From the NCBI GenBank assembly GCA_046733315.1, contig JBKPOV010000159.1:1-22994 (forward strand): a stretch of 22,994 nucleotides of DNA. The letters run 5' to 3'. The notes under the pieces were generated by a model that worked only from the letters and a program-made list of their open reading frames with translations, was not told the DNA's origin and made no database searches. Below are positions 21,795-22,994 of the stretch, piece by piece; positions within the stretch are counted from its first letter, which is position 1, and the number at the start of each line of letters is the position of its first letter. This DNA is from VRUE01 sp046733315. GTDB lineage: Bacteria > Actinomycetota > Thermoleophilia > Solirubrobacterales > 70-9. The position numbers and the translations under genes are program-made.

Positions 21795-21989
21795 ATGAAG
21801 GGCACGCTGAATCAGAAAAAGGCGATCAAGCTGTTGAAGGAAAACGGCTGGAGGCAGGCTCGCGGCGGCAAGCATCAGGTAAAGATGACCAAGCCCGGCT
21901 GTCGCCCAATCACGCTCCCGCAGCACAGAGGACGCGACTACCCAACCGGCCTGGCCCAGGCGATTCTCAAACAGGCAGAGCTAAGATGA
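21795..21989 (+). CDS. hicA: HicA-type mRNA interferase toxin
   Basis: 64 residues, the usual size. Double-stranded-RNA-binding-like fold that cleaves mRNA during translation. The signature lysine-rich start (GTLNQKKAIKLLKENGWRQ) is followed by GGKHQVKM with the catalytic His27, then TLPQHRGRDYPTGLAQAILKQ. It sits directly before hicB, in the usual toxin-first order. The start ATG 21795 has no Shine-Dalgarno sequence; TACCGT ends 10 nt upstream. It lies 55 nt right of the att-like repeat, so it may belong to a neighbouring accessory segment. Confidence 0.9.
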   Translation: MKGTLNQKKAIKLLKENGWRQARGGKHQVKMTKPGCRPITLPQHRGRDYPTGLAQAILKQAELR

Positions 21990-22002
21990 AGGAACTTCAC
22001 TT

Positions 22003-22218
22003 ATGGAGCTAACCGCGCGTATCCATATTGAGGACGGCAGCTACTGGGCGGACGTTCCAGAGTTGCCCGGCTGCTTTGCCTCCGGCGACACCCTTGACGA
22101 GCTTTTTGAATCGCTGCAAGAGGGAGTCGCCCTCTATCTCGCCGACGAGGGCGGGGAGAGCGGCCCGCTGCACGTTGCCACGGCGACGTTGACGGATCGA
22201 CCGCTGACGCCTGCATAG
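22003..22218 (+). CDS. hicB: HicB-type antitoxin, short form
   Basis: 71 residues. The partial RNase H-like fold of the family is recognisable: TARIHIEDGSYWADVPELPGC, FASGDTLDELFESLQEGVALYL. It neutralises HicA by direct binding. Many HicB proteins have a C-terminal ribbon-helix-helix or Cro-type DNA-binding domain; none is present here, so it may not autoregulate by itself. It starts 13 nt after the hicA stop, with AAGGA about 10 nt before ATG 22003. Confidence 0.88.
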   Translation: MELTARIHIEDGSYWADVPELPGCFASGDTLDELFESLQEGVALYLADEGGESGPLHVATATLTDRPLTPA

Positions 22219-22246
22219 GGCATGTCGTCTGTCGCGAGTCTCCGAC

Positions 22247-22252
22247 TAGCAT
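22247..22252 (+). promoter_or_regulatory. Candidate -10 element (TAGCAT) for the GIY-YIG gene
   Basis: TAGCAT ends 8 nt before ATG 22261 and supports that start over an upstream in-frame ATG at 22222, which would add 13 poorly patterned residues. There is no Shine-Dalgarno sequence. Confidence 0.4.
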
Positions 22253-22260
22253 CGCGGCGA

Positions 22261-22986
22261 ATGGTCGAGAAGGACGAGATCCTTTCTGAGATTCGTCGCC
22301 TGGCGGAGGAGAACGGCGGTAAGCCTCTGGGTCGAAACCGTTTCTTTAGGGCTACCGGAATACGGGAGGCGGATTGGCTGGGCCGCTATTGGGCGCGCTG
22401 GGGTGACGCAGTTGAGGAGGTGGGCTTTGCGCCCAATCTGCTGCAGGCCCGGACTGACGATCAGGAGGCCATTCGTCGGCTCGCGCTTGAGACGCGGCGG
22501 CTTGGGCACTTTCCCACCCTTGCCGAGTTGCGAATGCAACGACTGGCCGATAAGAGCCTGCCGAGCAACGGCGTCTATGAACGGCTTGGTCCAAAGGCAA
22601 CGTTGGCAGCGCGCCTGGCTGCGTTTTGTGAGGAGGAGAGCGGCAACGGGGACGTGCTGGAAATCATCTCGCCGCTTCTCAAATCCGGCGAAGCCATCGA
22701 GAGCGACGAGAGCAGCGAATCGGGAGAGCGCGGTTTTGTCTACCTCTTGAAGTCCGGGTGCTATTACAAGATCGGGTACACCAACTCGACCGGACGGCGA
22801 GCATATGAGCTAGCGCTTCAACTTCCAGAGCGCCCGACTCCCATTCACGAGATCGCGACCGACGATCCGAGAGGCATTGAGGCTTACTGGCATAAACGCT
22901 TCGCGGATCGGCGTCGCAATGGCGAGTGGTTTGAGTTGACTCAGGCTGACGTGAGCGCCTTTAGAAGGCGCAAGAGCTTCATGTAG
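22261..22986 (+). CDS. GIY-YIG (Mug113/T5orf172-type) nuclease-domain protein with N-terminal helical repeats
   Basis: 241 residues. The C-terminal 85 residues form a GIY-YIG-like nuclease domain. The two beta strands read FVYLLKSGCYYKIGYT, followed by GRRAYELALQLPE with the conserved Arg, and GIEAYWHKRFADRRRNGEWFEL with the metal-binding Glu. This variant is the Meiotically up-regulated gene 113 / T5orf172 group. The first 140 residues are two related helical units (KPLGRNRFFRATGI, DAVEEVGFAPN; and HFPTLAELRMQRL, NGVYERLGPKATLAARL). These resemble the DNA-recognition helices of homing-endonuclease-associated repeats. It probably binds and nicks DNA, perhaps in defence or as a selfish nuclease. 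It stands alone, downstream of hicAB. Confidence 0.85.
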   Translation: MVEKDEILSEIRRLAEENGGKPLGRNRFFRATGIREADWLGRYWARWGDAVEEVGFAPNLLQARTDDQEAIRRLALETRRLGHFPTLAELRMQRLADKSLPSNGVYERLGPKATLAARLAAFCEEESGNGDVLEIISPLLKSGEAIESDESSESGERGFVYLLKSGCYYKIGYTNSTGRRAYELALQLPERPTPIHEIATDDPRGIEAYWHKRFADRRRNGEWFELTQADVSAFRRRKSFM

Positions 22987-22994
22987 CTCACGGC

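Overview
The window is GC-rich bacterial DNA that looks like an actinobacterium, most likely of the class Thermoleophilia (Solirubrobacterales-like). This taxonomic call is an inference. It rests on the large secreted Cys-pair protein at 226-2925, the actinobacterial pair at 10542-11884, codon and base composition, and repeated leaderless gene starts (TAnnnT about 7-9 nt before the start codon).

Left part, 1-15815, is chromosomal. It begins with the 3' end of one gene coupled by an ATGA overlap to a 899-residue modular secreted protein. Next come a coiled-coil/lytic-transglycosylase-like wall enzyme, the replicative polymerase DnaE, a nine-cysteine unknown protein, and an acyl-CoA dehydrogenase. 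Endonuclease IV (nfo) then lies on the minus strand. Further minus-strand genes are a small conserved unknown and a 363-residue protein that joins eleven-residue repeats to an E3-binding-like C-terminus. They are divergent from glutamyl-tRNA synthetase (gltX). A HDOD-LuxR fusion converges on a degenerate NarL-type response regulator, and a cysteine-free Rrf2 regulator closes the region.

Middle part, 15798-21739, is a roughly 5.9 kb integrative element at the 3' end of the rrf2 gene. Its ends are 126-bp imperfect direct repeats (107/126 identical by my alignment). Both repeats carry the last five rrf2 codons plus stop, a core palindrome, and tandem 11-bp TGGCGCA-type sites. Inside are a decayed IS110-type transposase, a secreted protein, about 1 kb of non-coding DNA packed with palindromes and short tandem repeats (candidate origin or transfer site), a replication-relaxation protein, an excisionase-like protein, three small DNA-binding proteins and a tyrosine integrase. 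I see no conjugation pump, relaxase of a classical family, or capsid gene, so the element looks minimal or mobilizable.

Right part, 21795-22994, is accessory: a HicA/HicB toxin-antitoxin pair and a GIY-YIG nuclease-domain protein. The right-hand repeat may therefore be a junction with a second inserted segment rather than with ancestral chromosome.

I found no rRNA, tRNA or CRISPR array. The most novel material is the palindrome/iteron region plus arm-site architecture of the small element, the 11-residue-repeat/E3-binding-like protein, and the receiver domain that has lost several signature residues.
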